Positions 37,201 through 50,048 of a stretch of DNA of 64,000 bases are shown here, piece after piece. This DNA is from Glycine soja (Eukaryota; Streptophyta; Magnoliopsida; Fabales; Fabaceae): assembly GCF_004193775.1 (NCBI RefSeq), contig NC_041010.1, forward strand, positions 620,001-684,000, written 5' to 3'. How positions within the stretch are numbered: the first letter of the stretch is position 1; each line of letters opens with the position of its first letter. The notes below the pieces were generated by a model, which was not told the origin of the DNA, ran no database searches, and was given only the letters and a program-made list of their open reading frames with translations. The position numbers and the translations under genes were made by a program.

Positions 37201-38314
37201 GATGTAACACATCTTTACCTGTGATCCTCATGAATAATTCTTTCACCCTTTCCTAATTCCTACAGTAAGCATCTCCAAAGGCTAGAAGGATTCGCAATTA
37301 TCATATTTTCCTTCCCTCTTCAATCATACTGTCTCTTTTGGAAGAAAAAAAATGGCAAAAAATCGACTAAAATTTTGTTTGGTAAACACTCATTTTTAAG
37401 ATCTCTTATCATTCAAGATTAATTAAATTGTTTTTAAGGGAAATTAATTAAATTGTTAAGATTAAGTAAAATGGTTTATGGTTTAGGACTTTATTAGGTT
37501 GATATATTAATCCTTTATATTGAATCTCTATTATTTCCTAACATACAACTGACATGGGTGCTAGTTACACGTTTTTTTATTATACTTTTTGGAACACACT
37601 TTTTATTATTAACTTAAAATTTATCAAAGTTTTTAAATTTTGATGAATCTCAGTTATAGTTATGATTCTTTTCCTTCAATCTAAGGATATTGAATGAAAT
37701 CAGTCTGTCTTTTTTTCTATCACTTTATTTTATTTATTACTCCAATTCATTGTTTTCTTCATCTTGGACTTCTATGGTGATCAAATTTATGGACTGCATG
37801 GGGGCAGAACCATCGAGCAACTGCAATACCCAAATTTGGTACTTGGGATGTCACAAACCCCAAGTCAGGAGAGGGTTATACTGCTATTTTCAGCAAAATA
37901 AAAGAAGAGAGGCAAATTAAGTCCAGCCACGTGTCCAGCATACACAGTACTCCACCACTTAACAATTCAAATATTAAGAATCAATATGGTGAATCTTCCT
38001 CCTGGTTGTCTAAGGTGATGCGATGTTGTGTTTTCCAAACAATTTATCCTCATCATTTTTCTTTTTCTTTGAAGTTATATTAACAAATGAGATGTGGGGC
38101 GCAGAACAAAATAAAGTAAATGAAAATCAGTTGAATCGAATTGAAAAACCTAGGAAAAAAAGCACACACGTGCACACACCCACTATATTGATTTAATTTA
38201 CTTCATCCATCTATGCAAGGTGTTGATTTCCTATTCCAGTGCTAATCTGGTGAATATTTTCATAATTTCATGCAGTATTGTTGCTGTTGTTTCCAAGCTG
38301 GCCAAAGCAAATGA
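34286..38314 (+). CDS. RIN4: RIN4-like protein with two NOI domains, 4 coding exons, 225 aa
   Basis: Coding exons are 34286-34291 (only ATGGCT), 35694-36119, 37808-38014 and 38276-38314; phases are 0 throughout. RIN4 is a plasma-membrane regulator of plant immunity, guarded by NLR receptors and targeted by bacterial effectors. The N-terminal NOI domain starts MAQHSHHVPKFGNWDTDN and includes PYTSYFENARREK. The C-terminal NOI domain, from about residue 150, has AIPKFGTWDVTN and GEGYTAIFSKIKEER. Both carry the PKFGxW signature, the kind of site cut by the protease effector AvrRpt2. T169 in GYTAIF corresponds to the regulatory Thr166 of Arabidopsis RIN4. The last exon encodes YCCCCFQAGQSK, a Cys cluster expected to be acylated for membrane anchoring. 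The middle is Ser-rich and disordered. The tiny first exon and short last exon are easily missed by gene finders. The exon 3 acceptor has a weak polypyrimidine tract. Confidence 0.92.
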
Positions 38315-39566
38315 ACGTGGAATCTAATGTAAAATTTGGACAGGAAGTAGATCTTATATGTGTCATTTACTTTATTTGCCCCGCTAATGTTTCAATTTAT
38401 TTGGGATATTTATCGTATATTCTTCATAACTATTTTAGTTTGATTTATTATCATTTTTCATATATATTAATTATATATGGTCATTTTGGGGTCCAAAAAT
38501 GCTCTATTATGCTTGGATGAAGATGACAGACAGTATTTCGACATGGCCTAACTTTTTGAGTACGTCAAGATGAGTATTGCTAAATGTTTCAATTAATATC
38601 GCCCTCATCTTTGACAATTGGGTTTGCAATAGTATATTACATATTTTAGTCAATTCATTAATCAAGCCAGTCATTATTATCTAAAGAGATTAGTCTTAAA
38701 AATACCATTAAAGATTTACATTTTAATTAATAAAATTCGCCACTAAACATAATAATAACAACTATGATTATAATATTGATATTAATCTGGTGATGGTGAC
38801 AATAATATTGTGATAATACTAATTGAAGAGATAATTATGAACTATGATGATAATGATTATTTTATCTTATTTGTTAATTATTTTTATTGATATTTATTAT
38901 TCTCATTTTACTTAAACAAATAGATAAGTTTATGAAAGTTAACTTTTTTTTTTCATTTTCTTTTACAATTTTTCTTTAACTAAATAAAAGAATTGTTATT
39001 TGTATTTTGTATTTGGTTTCCTGTGTAATTTTTATTTAAAAAAATGTTTTTTTAACCCAAAAAGAAAAGTAATGCCGCCCTTTCTTTTTGAATTTGAAAT
39101 GCATACTTTTGCTTATTCTTAATTCTTAAAATACTCCAAAAGTCCCAATTTTTATCTAATATAATTTTTGTTAATTTAATCGTCCCTAATACTTATCATT
39201 TTGAAGTAGACATCAGTCAAAGTCAATAATAAGAAACGATCGGGTGTGACTTGTGAGCGTGTTACATGTGGACGGAAACGGGAACGTAGCAATGGCGCCC
39301 AAATTCAAAAATTCGAAACGACAAAAACGAGAAAGGAGGCATCCAATGCGGTCCCATCCACACAAACATCCAGTGGATAAACGATCTAACGGTCTCACAT
39401 AAACCACCATCACTTTGCGGGCCCCACTCCAAAGCAAAATTAAATCATCACGATCCACGCGTCAAGATCAGGCTCGCGTGCCGATATCATTTGAAAACTG
39501 ATAAGAGTCCTCTCTATCTCTGGCCTTTGAATTCCAATTCCAACACCGAGTTGAATCGCGACGAAG
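38315..39566. other. Intergenic DNA upstream of the EHD gene
   Basis: AT-rich from 38600 to 39210, then a markedly more GC-rich stretch at 39220-39560 containing CACGCGTC and ACGATC words. This is probably the promoter and 5' leader of the EHD gene. A minus-strand ORF at 39213-39458 has no recognisable domain and is not called. Confidence 0.5.
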
Positions 39567-42500
39567 ATGAAGACCGAATCGCGTTCGAAAGAGGAAACAA
39601 AGACGTATCAGGAATGGTTTAATTTGGCAGATTCAGGTTAGTCTTTTTTTAATAATTTTGCTCACTTCAGAGTTTGAGATTGAAACGATTCGTTTTCATT
39701 TGGAAATTTGGAATTGAATGGTAGATGGAGATGGTCGAATCTCTGGGAACGACGCCACAAAGTTCTTCGCTCTCTCCAACTTGTCGCGCTCGCAACTGAA
39801 GCAACTCTGGGCTCTCGCCGATGTCAAAAGGCAAGGGTTTTTGGGCTTCACAGAGTTTGTTACTGCAATGCAGGTTTCACATTTTAATCGTCGTTTCGTT
39901 TCATCTCGTGTCGTATTTGATTCCCGCTGGCTTTTGAATTCAATTTTCGTTGTTATAAACAGTTGGTTTCGCTAGCACAAGCAGGGCAGGAACTTAAATC
40001 AGATATCCTCAAAACGCAAAGCAAGTGTACTTTCATTATTTTCCCCTCTTCATTAGAAATTGCTAAAATGAGTTTATAACTTGGATGCTATATGAATGCG
40101 ATACATGCGATGGTAATTCATAGCTCTATTTCCCTTTATTACAGTTGACAAGGAAAATATTAAACCTCCCGTATTGGAAGGACTCGATGCTTTAGTAGCA
40201 GTAAGTTGTGTTTTTCATCTCATCTAATGCTTTATTTATCGACTAAATAGATCGTGTTAATTAATTCTATCGATTCCTTTCCTTATTGTTCTTTTTCCCA
40301 GCAAATGAGTTTAACAATTAGTGCCCCGCCGGAAGTAAATGGTTAGATATGCAACTTAATCTTTTTATTCTTTTATTAATTAGTTATATTATTGTATTCT
40401 TTTAATTAATACTATTTGATTGGATTGTTTTACTGATAATATACAGGGACTCCTCAGCCTCAAGTGTTCCCAACTAACCGGTGGTTTGGTTCAAAATCTT
40501 CAAAGAAAGTGAGTCCTGTTATTTATTCTCAGATCTAGAGTCTGTCTTGGTTTTTATGAAATTCAAATTTCCAAGCTACATGATTCCATGCTATGTATTC
40601 CATTTTGTTCATTTAGTTTTTGCCTTGTTGGTGCTGTATGTTCATTATTTTGCAGATGAATTAATAATTTCTCTTTATCTGAACATCTGATTCTTATTTG
40701 ATTGAGACTTGAGAGATCCTTGAAGCTTATCTTCCAATAATGCTCACTTGAATGAGTGATTAAGTGTTTAAGCAAAATGATTGACATAAGGGGTTGTGGG
40801 GTGCAAAGGTGCAATTACACTTCAATGTTCACACGATCGATTTTATGGTGCAAAGGTGCTTGGTGAATGTTGTCAATTCTGTTCAAATTTTTATTGGGAA
40901 AAATGAAGTACTTTTCCTCACTTGTGTTGATTATTACGAGAGATAGATGCATGATGTGTCATTTATTAAATATTTGTAGTTCCTGTCCTCTCCCATTTCC
41001 ATTCATTACTCTAATGAGTCAAATCACATTAGAGAATGTATTTTTGTTACCGTTTATTCTCAAATTACTGCATGCAGTCTTGCTTAATTTTATTTTGTTG
41101 CTAGATATTTTCTAATCCTAAAAAGTTTGCCTTTTCTTAGTTATCTCTGAATTCAGTTACATCAATCATTGATGGCTTAAAGAGATTGTATATTGAAAGG
41201 TTAAAGCCCTTGGAAGTTGCTTATCAATACAATGATTTTGTGTCTCCATTGTTGGTAAGTAGCATTTGCACCCAATGTATAAATTTTGTTAACTGTGTTT
41301 CTGAGAGCATGGTACTTGTTCTACTTAGCATATCTTATTCGCATAAATATGATGATATTAACTTCAAGATATTCTTGGTTTCTTCCCTTTCAGACCAACA
41401 CTGATTTTGATGCTAAACCAATGGTCATGCTTCTTGGTCAATATTCAACAGGAAAAACTACATTTATAAAACATTTGTTAAAATGTGATTATCCAGGTAG
41501 GTTAAGTTCTTGACAATCTACTCATTAACATTGTAGTAATTTCTTCATTGATAAAATTGATGACTGATTGATTCATGATCCTGACTCTGTAGGAGCACAT
41601 GTTGGACCAGAACCTACCACCGATAGATTTGTTGTTGTCATGGTAAAAGAAGTTTCATTCTTGTTCTCATATTGCCTCTGGAAGTCAATAAAGTCCAAAT
41701 AGAAAAATATTTATGTGTGATAAATAGTAGAAATCATGATGTTATTGTTACCATTTTTTTCTTCTAAATTCTGTCAAGTTGTGTTTTGATTGTGCTCATG
41801 GTGCTTGCTTCAAAACTCTTTTTATTTAGTCTGGACCTGATGAGAGAAGTATTCCTGGAAATACTATTGCTGTCGATGCTGACATGCCTTTTGGTGGCCT
41901 GACAACATTTGGAGGTTCATTTTTATCTAAGTTCCAATGCTCTCAAATGCCACACCCTGTGAGTTTTATTTATATTTCCAACTCCAATGATTTTGTCATT
42001 GTTTGTGCTTGAACTTGAAGCAATTTTTTTCTTTCAGTTGTTAGATGAAGTAACATTTGTGGACACTCCTGGTGTCCTATCTGGAGAGAAACAAAGGACT
42101 CAAAGAAGCTATGATTTCACTGGTGTTGTATCTTGGTTTGCTGCAAAATGTGATCTCATCCTTCTCCTATTTGATCCTCATAAATTAGACATCAGTGATG
42201 AGTTTAAACGTGTAATTGCATCTCTACATGGTAACGATGACAAGATACGAGTGGTTTTGAACAAGGCAGACCAAGTTGATACTCAACAAGTAAGAGAATA
42301 TCAACATAGGTTACCTGGTTTGTCATATTTATTATCTTTTTTGCTACTTACATGCCTAATTGTGATATTGTAGCTTATGAGAGTTTATGGAGCATTGATG
42401 TGGTCACTGGGTAAAGTTCTAAATACTCCCGAAGTTACACGTGTATATATTGGGTAGGGGCTTATTGTTATCTTTCAAATATGTTTAACGTTCCATGGCT

Positions 42501-43438
42501 TTGCTTGCAAGTATTGAAATTGATCCATTCTTTCAAATTTATACTGTCTTGTAGTGGTTTTGCAGGTTTTATGTAGTCAGAGTTTTAGTGAACATTTAAT
42601 CTCACTGTTTTTTTGTCGAAAATTGCATTAAATGCATAGTATCTTTTGGTGATATTCGCATTGTTTCACTTTATATTATTAGATTGCTTCTCCAGTGAAT
42701 AATATCTTTTGGTTGTAAGTATATTTTCCTTTGCTTGACTTCACAGCTCATTTAATGATAAGCCTATGGATGAAGGCTTCGTCAGTCCATTAGGACAGGA
42801 TCTCTTTGAGAAGGAACAAAATAATCTGCTTGCTGATTTGATGGATATTCCAAAGAAGGCATGCGATCGTCGGGTATTGTCAATAATTTCATATTATTTG
42901 GGACATGGTAGTGAAAATTGAATTAATTTTATGTGGATGATAGACCACTGAATTACCTGTACCTCGTGTCAGCTCCTATATATTAATTTCCTGTTTCAAA
43001 GATTTAGTCATTGGAAATTTGGAATGGTGCAGATCAATGAATTTGTGAAACGTGCAAGATCTGCTAAAATTCATGCATATATAATTAGCCATCTTAAGAA
43101 GGAGATGCCTGCTATAATGGGCAAAGCCAAGGCTCGACAAAGACTTCTTGATAATCTTGAGGAAGAATTTGCAAAGGTCTTTCTTTCCTACCCTTCCTCT
43201 TAGTTTGATTGCTTAATTTTCAGGTACTTACCATTCATATTTTTGCAAACAGGTTCAAAGGGAGTTTCATCTACCAGCCGGTGATTTTCCCAATGTTGAA
43301 CACTTCAGAGAAGTTCTAAATGGTTATAACATTGACAAATTTGAGAAACTAAAGCCTAAAATGATTCAAGCAGTAGATGACATGCTTGGGTTTGAAATAC
43401 CAGAGCTTTTGAAGAAATTCAGAAATCCTTACGATTAA
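39567..43438 (+). CDS. EHD1: EH-domain GTPase (EHD family), 15 exons, 539 aa
   Basis: Coding exons are 39567-39636, 39725-39873, 39963-40020, 40145-40200, 40302-40341, 40447-40508, 41141-41254, 41394-41496, 41593-41642, 41830-41958, 42038-42289, 42374-42453, 42747-42873, 43033-43176 and 43253-43438. The 539-residue product is close to Arabidopsis EHD1. EHD proteins are dynamin-like membrane-remodelling ATPases of endocytic recycling. As in plant members, the EH domain is N-terminal (about 10-90) with a calcium-binding EF-hand loop DSDGDGRISGND (22-33). The nucleotide-binding part has the P-loop GQYSTGKT (198-205), DTPG (286-289) and NKAD (352-355). A helical region with EEEFAKVQREF and a conserved tail NPYD follow. 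Intron 3 begins GC instead of GT (see findings). An AATAAA lies just after the stop. Paralogue assignment (EHD1 or EHD2) is uncertain. Confidence 0.95.
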
Positions 43439-46088
43439 AATAATAAAAAAATGTTGGAAAATGTTGTCATTTTTTATGTATGTTTATCAAGTTTGAGATC
43501 TTAATGTTTAAGTTAATTATTGGATTGTGGATGGTTTCATTTTCAGTGTCTAATATCCATATTCTATTCATTTGGTAGTAGCTATGTAGAACTCCTGCCT
43601 TTTTTGTTTTGCCTTACAATGAGGGGAAGGCACCTGATACGTATCACACAAGAACAGCAAAGAATAAGCAGGTAAAATTGAGGAAAAACAAAGGTAATGT
43701 TCTGTATTGATGGTAAATGAGGTAACCTACAACAGGGGGAATCCCCTCTTGTCCCAGAGCAAGCTCCTATTAGAGAAATACAAAGGATTCCTCTACCCAA
43801 TTAAGCATCAAAATACAGAATATTCCCTCCAAAAGCAAGAAACAAATAACAGAAAAGATATCATTCTCTCTCTCCTTTATCAACCAAATCCTCCCTTATG
43901 CCAATTTTGCCCCTCTCTTTCTGCGAGAATAAACCAACCATTCTGACTTGGGCTCGTATAGGCACCATAGGAAAGTACTGTTATCGTGAAGCACATCAAA
44001 CATTTCTAATGCTAGTAAGTGGGGATTGTGGGTCAACCGTGTTGGTAAATTGTGAATGTGGAGCTGACGAGTATTGGTCTATTGGAGTTGAGTTGCGCCC
44101 TCCAGATTCCTAATTCCTGAAAAAGTATTTGAAATCCAATTAACTTTTATAAAAACACGTGCTATTAAAGAAAAGTGATTTATTTTCATTATTATAAAAA
44201 GGATGACCACATCCCTTGTATACATATATAATGACTAATGATACACAAACTATCATTTTTTTAAACATTTATTTTTTATTTCTTATCATATTATGAATTT
44301 TATCATTTTTATTTTTTTTATTTTCTTTTCTTAGTGTATTATAGCATTTGTCAGATATCAAGCAAACATCATTTTTGAAGGTATGATATGTCAAAACATG
44401 TACATTGGAGATCACGGTAAAATATAGAAAAGGCAAGATTGGATAATAAACTTGTAATTTATCTAAAAAAAGGATTCTCCAAATATAGTAGTTTCTTTAT
44501 CTGTTTAATAAATTATTTATTGATCTGATCCAAATATAGTAGTTGCCTGATAATAGGAATTTCTTTTTACTATAAAACGAGATTTTTGTGTACCGTCGTG
44601 TCAAATGAGTTTGTTTCCGAATTAAAAAAAAAAAGTTTAGACTGGGTAATTGCCAGTAATAAATTGAGTATCGCGGGTAAGTTCCGATTGGCATTTCTGT
44701 ATGCTTAACTTTTTACTCTTATTTTTATTTAAGTGTTCTTTTTTTTTAACAAAATACAAAATTATTGTGTTATTTCATATTTTTTTTTTCTAAAATTTCC
44801 TTAAAATTTTCAAATGAAAATCAAAATTATTTAAATTTAATTTTTTTTATATTTGATGAAAAACTAAAAAGATAAATAAATAATATTTGATTTTTACTTT
44901 CATAAATAAAATAATTTATAGCTGTGATAGAATAATCTAAATAAAGTATTACAATAACATGCCCAATAAAGGAATATGGTATTTTATTTATTTATTATAA
45001 AGCAACATTAGAATAATATATTAATGTAAATTTGATAATAAAAAATAAAAACAATTTTTTTTAAAGAAGTCAATTTGTAGTTAAATAAATTCAATTTTTT
45101 TTAAAATAATTAAAAGGGCAAGAAGAAGAGATAAGATGATTAAATATTTCTTTACTATTTTCTATATAAATTTTAAAAAAAGTTTAGACACTAGTTAATT
45201 TTCATCAAGAAGCTGTAACTTGTAAGACAACAATTGTAATAAACTTCTATATTTATAAGTCCATAGCCGTACTTTATATACCATTTAGGAAAAAATGTTT
45301 TTAACATTCATATTTACTTATTTACACTTTTTCCTTAGTTAATTACAACTTTAATTAATTAAAATATTATTTATCAACTTTTTTTTATATAATTTCTAAC
45401 TTTTTAACCGTTCTACTTGACTATTTATAAATTTGGAATAATCAAACCCAAAGTCTTTTCTTTTTTTTCCTTCTTTCTTGATCACCCAATTAATTTTATA
45501 TCCCTTAGTTTTGTAATATAATAATTAAATATAATAGTTATTTATTAGAGATGTTATTAACCTTTTCATGAATCAAATTATGTTATTATAAAGGATCATG
45601 TTGAATAAGACAATTAAATTAGTGTAATTTTTTTTACTAGTTAAAAAACTCGTTTGTCTATTTCATAAACAATTTTTTTTTAAGTAATTTCAAATATTTT
45701 TTAAAACGCTACTCAAATTAATATTTTTTTAAAAATTAACTTTTAATTTCTAATTTTTTATATTTTTTTTTGTCATTTTTAAAGTTACGTGAAGGATTAA
45801 TTTTATCAAATATTTCTACTTTAATAAAGAAACTTTTTAGCTACCAGTTAATTTTTTTGGTTAGTTTTGCCTAACATAACCAATAGATGTTTTCATATTT
45901 TGAAACTTTATTTCAACACAGTCCGTTGCTTTATGGATGATGGAACTGAAGCACCTTCGTCGTTTAGCAAATGGAACAGTAATGGTTACTGTATATTATG
46001 GCCTGTTATTGATGACTGATGAAGAACAAAAAAGAGGGGAGGAGCCGTGGATTGAATGGACATGACCTGTTTCTAAGTTTCCTACAAC
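43439..46088. other. Intergenic DNA between EHD and IBR1-like genes
   Basis: The first 150 bases hold the EHD 3' UTR. 43630-44112 is a repeat-like block (separate entry). 44140-45960 is extremely AT-rich with long T-runs and no gene. 45960-46088 is the proximal promoter of the next gene. Confidence 0.5.
43630..44112. repeat. Possible transposon-derived block of higher complexity
   Basis: This block is less AT-rich than both flanks. It contains ACAGGGGGAATCCCCTCTTG (a near palindrome) and a CT-rich centre, and ends in a small open frame with GKYCYREAHQTFLMLVSGDC and DEYWSIGVELRPPDS (about 43955-44112). I do not recognise that peptide. The style resembles a solo-LTR or decayed element but no ends were defined. 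Confidence 0.3.
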
Positions 46089-46095
46089 TATAAAG
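46089..46095 (+). promoter_or_regulatory. Probable TATA box of the IBR1-like gene
   Basis: TATAAAG lies 65 bases upstream of the ATG at 46160, giving room for a short leader of about 35-40 bases. Motif call only. Confidence 0.5.
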
Positions 46096-46159
46096 ACATG
46101 ATAGCTTAGTTCAAATTCACAATTTACAACATTAATCAAGTGTTTTTGTTTCTGTTTTA

Positions 46160-48632
46160 ATGGAGAGAACCAAATATGGCAAGAGATTTCAAGGTAAGGT
46201 AGCCATTGTGACAGCTTCCACCCTTGGAATTGGCTTTAGCATAGCCGAGAGGCTTGGTTTGGAGGGTGCATCTGTTGTCATCTCTTCTCGCAAACAGGTT
46301 AATTAATGGGTCCCTGTCCTTCAATTTCCCATTTTTCACCCTTTTCTTTTTCTTCAGAAGAATTGTCAAGCTTAAATCAATTAATCAAGGAGAAAAATAT
46401 GGTATTTTTTTTCCTGTTTTAAGTTGAAGTTTCTTTTTTCTTTTTTTTTTCTTTTTGGTGGTTTGATTTAGTTTGGTGTGTTAGATTCATGTCATGTTGG
46501 CACTTGGCTACTCTTACAATATTGGTTTGAGTTTAACTCAATTGCTAGTTAATGAAATGAGTATAGCTCACACTTATATGTATTATTTTAACCATATCAC
46601 TAGTTCGTGTAAGATCATTGGAATCTCCAATAGCCACCCCTTCGCAAGTCCTGCATAGTTAGTTGGATCAGAAGAGTTAAGTATTTTATTTAATAGCTCC
46701 ATCTTGTCTTGGAAAAAAAAAGGAGAGGAAAACGGCGATGATTGGTGACAAAAAGAGCATTTTGTTAAAAAGAAAGACTTTTTTTATGATTTTAATTTGT
46801 GTTTAGCTTTTGACACTTCTTACAGATATTTGTTCATTACTGGACTTTTTTTAAAAAAAAAAATTACTGCAGAAAAATGTTGATGAGGCTGCTGGTAAAC
46901 TGAGAGCTAAAGGAATCGAAGTATTGGCGGTTGTTTGCCACGTTTCAAATGCGCAACAAAGGAAGAATTTGATAGACAAAACTTTACAGGTGGGGTTCCA
47001 AACTTTGTTTAGATACACAGTTTTTATTGGTTTTGAAATCATCTTGTCCAAGCTCAATAGAAGTCTTCTGTAGATTTCATCCTGCAAGCCAGAGAAGTTC
47101 AATCCTTGTTTTTGTTCATTTATCAATTGGCTATGGAAACTCTTCTGTTACTGCTATCTGACCACTGATGATTCATATTTTCTTTTAGTATGTTTGGATA
47201 AACTCTTGTTAAAATTAACTTTATAGGAAAGTTAAATGAAAAAACTTTAACAAAAGTTAAAGTACTTGAGTTGATTTTAAATTAGAAGAAAATTTTAATG
47301 TATTTTATCTTCTTATTTTCTTTTGTTAAAGTGTTTATAAAGTTTATCCAAACATATCCTAAATCTAATTAGCTCAATTTTTATTTGTTATCTTCATCTG
47401 GTGGCTAGATTTGGAATTGAGCTGGGTTTTCTTGGGTCCAGGGTATTGGTTTGTGTTGTGTTCTATTAAAAGTCACTCTTTGCAAATTCTTCAATGTTTT
47501 TCTAGTGTTCTAAAGATGTGGTTAACATTCTGGTTTGCTGGTATCACGTGAGATTCTCACAGAATTTTTGTAAAAGTTCTGTATTTCTCACTTATTTTTA
47601 GCAAAACAAACAAGTGTGGCCTATCAAAATTTGTAAAATTCTATATCAAGAAAGACAAACACAATTTTTTCTCATGCAAAAATCTGACGTAAAATGACCA
47701 ATTCCCTGGTTTTGCTACAGAAGTATGGAAAGATAGATGTTGTTGTATCCAATGCTGCCGTTCATCCTTCTGTAGATCCCATTTTGCAAACACAAGAATC
47801 GATCCTTGACAAGCTGTGGGAGATAAATGTCAAATCCACTATACTTCTTCTCAAGGTAACTAGCTAACATAGTACTATCATATAGCCGAAGCTAAAAGAA
47901 GAAAAGAACAAAATCAATATATGTTTCAGCACATTCTCTTAATGTAACTCCATGTGATCTGCTGAAATTGAAATTGTAGTACGGTATGTTATCCACTTCT
48001 TTTGCTTATACAGGATGCAGCTCCTCACTTGAAGAAGGGTTCTTCTGTTGTTCTCATTGCCTCACTTGTTGCTTATAATCCACCACCTACCATGGCTATG
48101 TATGGAGTGACCAAAACCGCAGTTCTTGGACTTACCAAAGTAAGTACTTGGCTTGCATTGGTTCCTTGAAAAACTCTAAACTAGTATCTTATAATATATA
48201 CTTTTTATTATCTGCTTGCTTTTTTAATTCGTTGTGCTGTAGGCTCTGGCTAGTGAAATGGGCCCTAATACTCGGGTGAATTGTGTTGTTCCTGGGATTG
48301 TGCCAACTCACTTTGTTGCACTTTATACGTCAAATGATGCTACAGTGAGTATATCTTTTGTCCCAAATAGAGTTTTTGTTTTACCTATGTTGTGTTGCCT
48401 TAAGTCTGCTGGTTGTATCAACTTAACTTAACTATCAATATCAATAGTAATTTGAATGAATTTTCATTGTGTGCTTCTGCAGAGGGAGGAACTTGAAAGA
48501 AAGGCATTGCTTGGAAGGCTTGGTACAACTGAAGACATGGCTGCTGTGACAGCATTTTTGGCCTCTGATGATGCTTCTTACATAACAGGAGAAAATCTAG
48601 TGGTTTCTGGGGGAATGCCTTCCAGGTTGTAG
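46160..48632 (+). CDS. IBR1: Peroxisomal short-chain dehydrogenase/reductase, IBR1/SDRA-like, 6 exons, 255 aa
   Basis: Coding exons are 46160-46297, 46873-46989, 47721-47855, 48014-48139, 48243-48344 and 48483-48632; all introns are GT-AG and every exon is a whole number of codons. The product is a classical SDR. Arabidopsis IBR1, its closest relative by memory, works in peroxisomes in the beta-oxidation-like conversion of indole-3-butyric acid to auxin. Seen: cofactor motif TASTLGIG (residues about 18-25) and SNAA (95-98). The catalytic tetrad is N121 (WEINVKS), S147 (IASLVAY), Y160 and K164 (YGVTK). PG and the C-terminal SGGMPSRL follow. The final SRL is a peroxisomal type 1 targeting signal. 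The glycine motif has Ala where most SDRs have Gly (TGxxxGxG), as I recall also in IBR1. AATAAA is at 48724-48729. Confidence 0.94.
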
Positions 48633-50048
48633 CTTCCTGTTTCTTCTTCTGCTGGTGGTGGAATGGTGGACCTACCCCAAAATGTATTGTTTCTCCATTG
48701 AATATATTGCACCCATTGAAAAAAATAAATATGCAGCATCTAGGGTGGACTTTTTTCTTATCAACTAATTGTATTTGAGTTTCACTTTATTGAAAGGAAA
48801 ATGATAATCAGTACTAATCTATACACGAATCCACACAAGTTTTAAGTGGCGTGAATTTATTGGAGACCGTTTTCATTCTCTTTCCTAACTGAACGATTAT
48901 GTAATATTTTGATTGGCTATTTTTAGATTCTAATGAATTCCTATTGATAGTTTTCCTACTAAATAGCAACCCTCGTTTATAATGGACTGGTGACTATTAG
49001 TATGCATATAGTGACAATTTGCAGAAGAGATGACTCTTGAAAATATAAGTAATTAATTAGTATTTCTCTAAAAAATCATTTAGAAGTCATTCACCACTAG
49101 TTAGAAATCCTTGTAAAGAGAAGAGGCACCTCAAGCCAAATAGGAGTCATGTGAACGGATAACATTCCCAAACAGAAAATATACAATACAAAGAAATGTG
49201 AGAATGTCTCTCGTGAAATAGTGTTTATCACTCCTCATAATTTTTAAATATGAAACTTATGTTTGTAGGAAGACACACTGTAATTTTTAGGTGATGGAGA
49301 AATATTTTGTAAAGTCAGGTAACATTAAATTATATCTCCATTGTTTTCTTTATGTTCTACTTTGTATTGTATTCTTCATGCTGCTTGTCAGCCATTTTTT
49401 CTCACAAAAAATTACAATTTCCTTTCCCCACACGTCACCCATCCCTCAACAAGTCGCAAAGCTCGTTCAACCTGAATGTTTGATAAATGATAGCACATAC
49501 AAAAGAAACAACAATGTAGGACGTTATTTAACTTGATTTTAGCCAACATTTATACAACGGTGTCGGGGGTAACATGGATGGTTTTCGATTTTTACAACTA
49601 TAACATACGCAAGACACAACATATCAACTTAAGAATACAAGTTAACCCAAACTTGACAAATGATATTTAGCTACAAAGCTACATTCCGGCTAGAATTAAC
49701 TCAAACATAAGGCAACTACTTTGAACCCCTTCGGGTCCCTCTACCTATGTACATAATAAAAAAAGCAGAAAAAGGACAATGCAACTTCATGGGTGGATTA
49801 CATTGATATGACTTTCTCAAAGTGCTTGTAGTTGGCCCTTGTGAATCCTTGCGTCATATTAATCAAATCATATTCTGATTATCATGATAATCTTAGTCTT
49901 AGTAGTATGCTTAGCATCTTCCAAGCCATTTTACACAAAAACCTGCAAATGGAAAATACTCTTGATTCCATATTGTAGTATTTACCTATCAGTATTGTTG
50001 TCATTTCAGAGGCGCGACTCACTGATTTCCAAGCAAAAGAAAACAACT
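48633..50048. other. Convergent 3' intergenic region
   Basis: It separates the 3' ends of the IBR1-like gene (plus) and the SHOU4-like gene (minus) and holds both 3' UTRs. Small ORFs at 49291-49536 and 49884-50099 show no recognisable domain and are not called. Confidence 0.5.
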
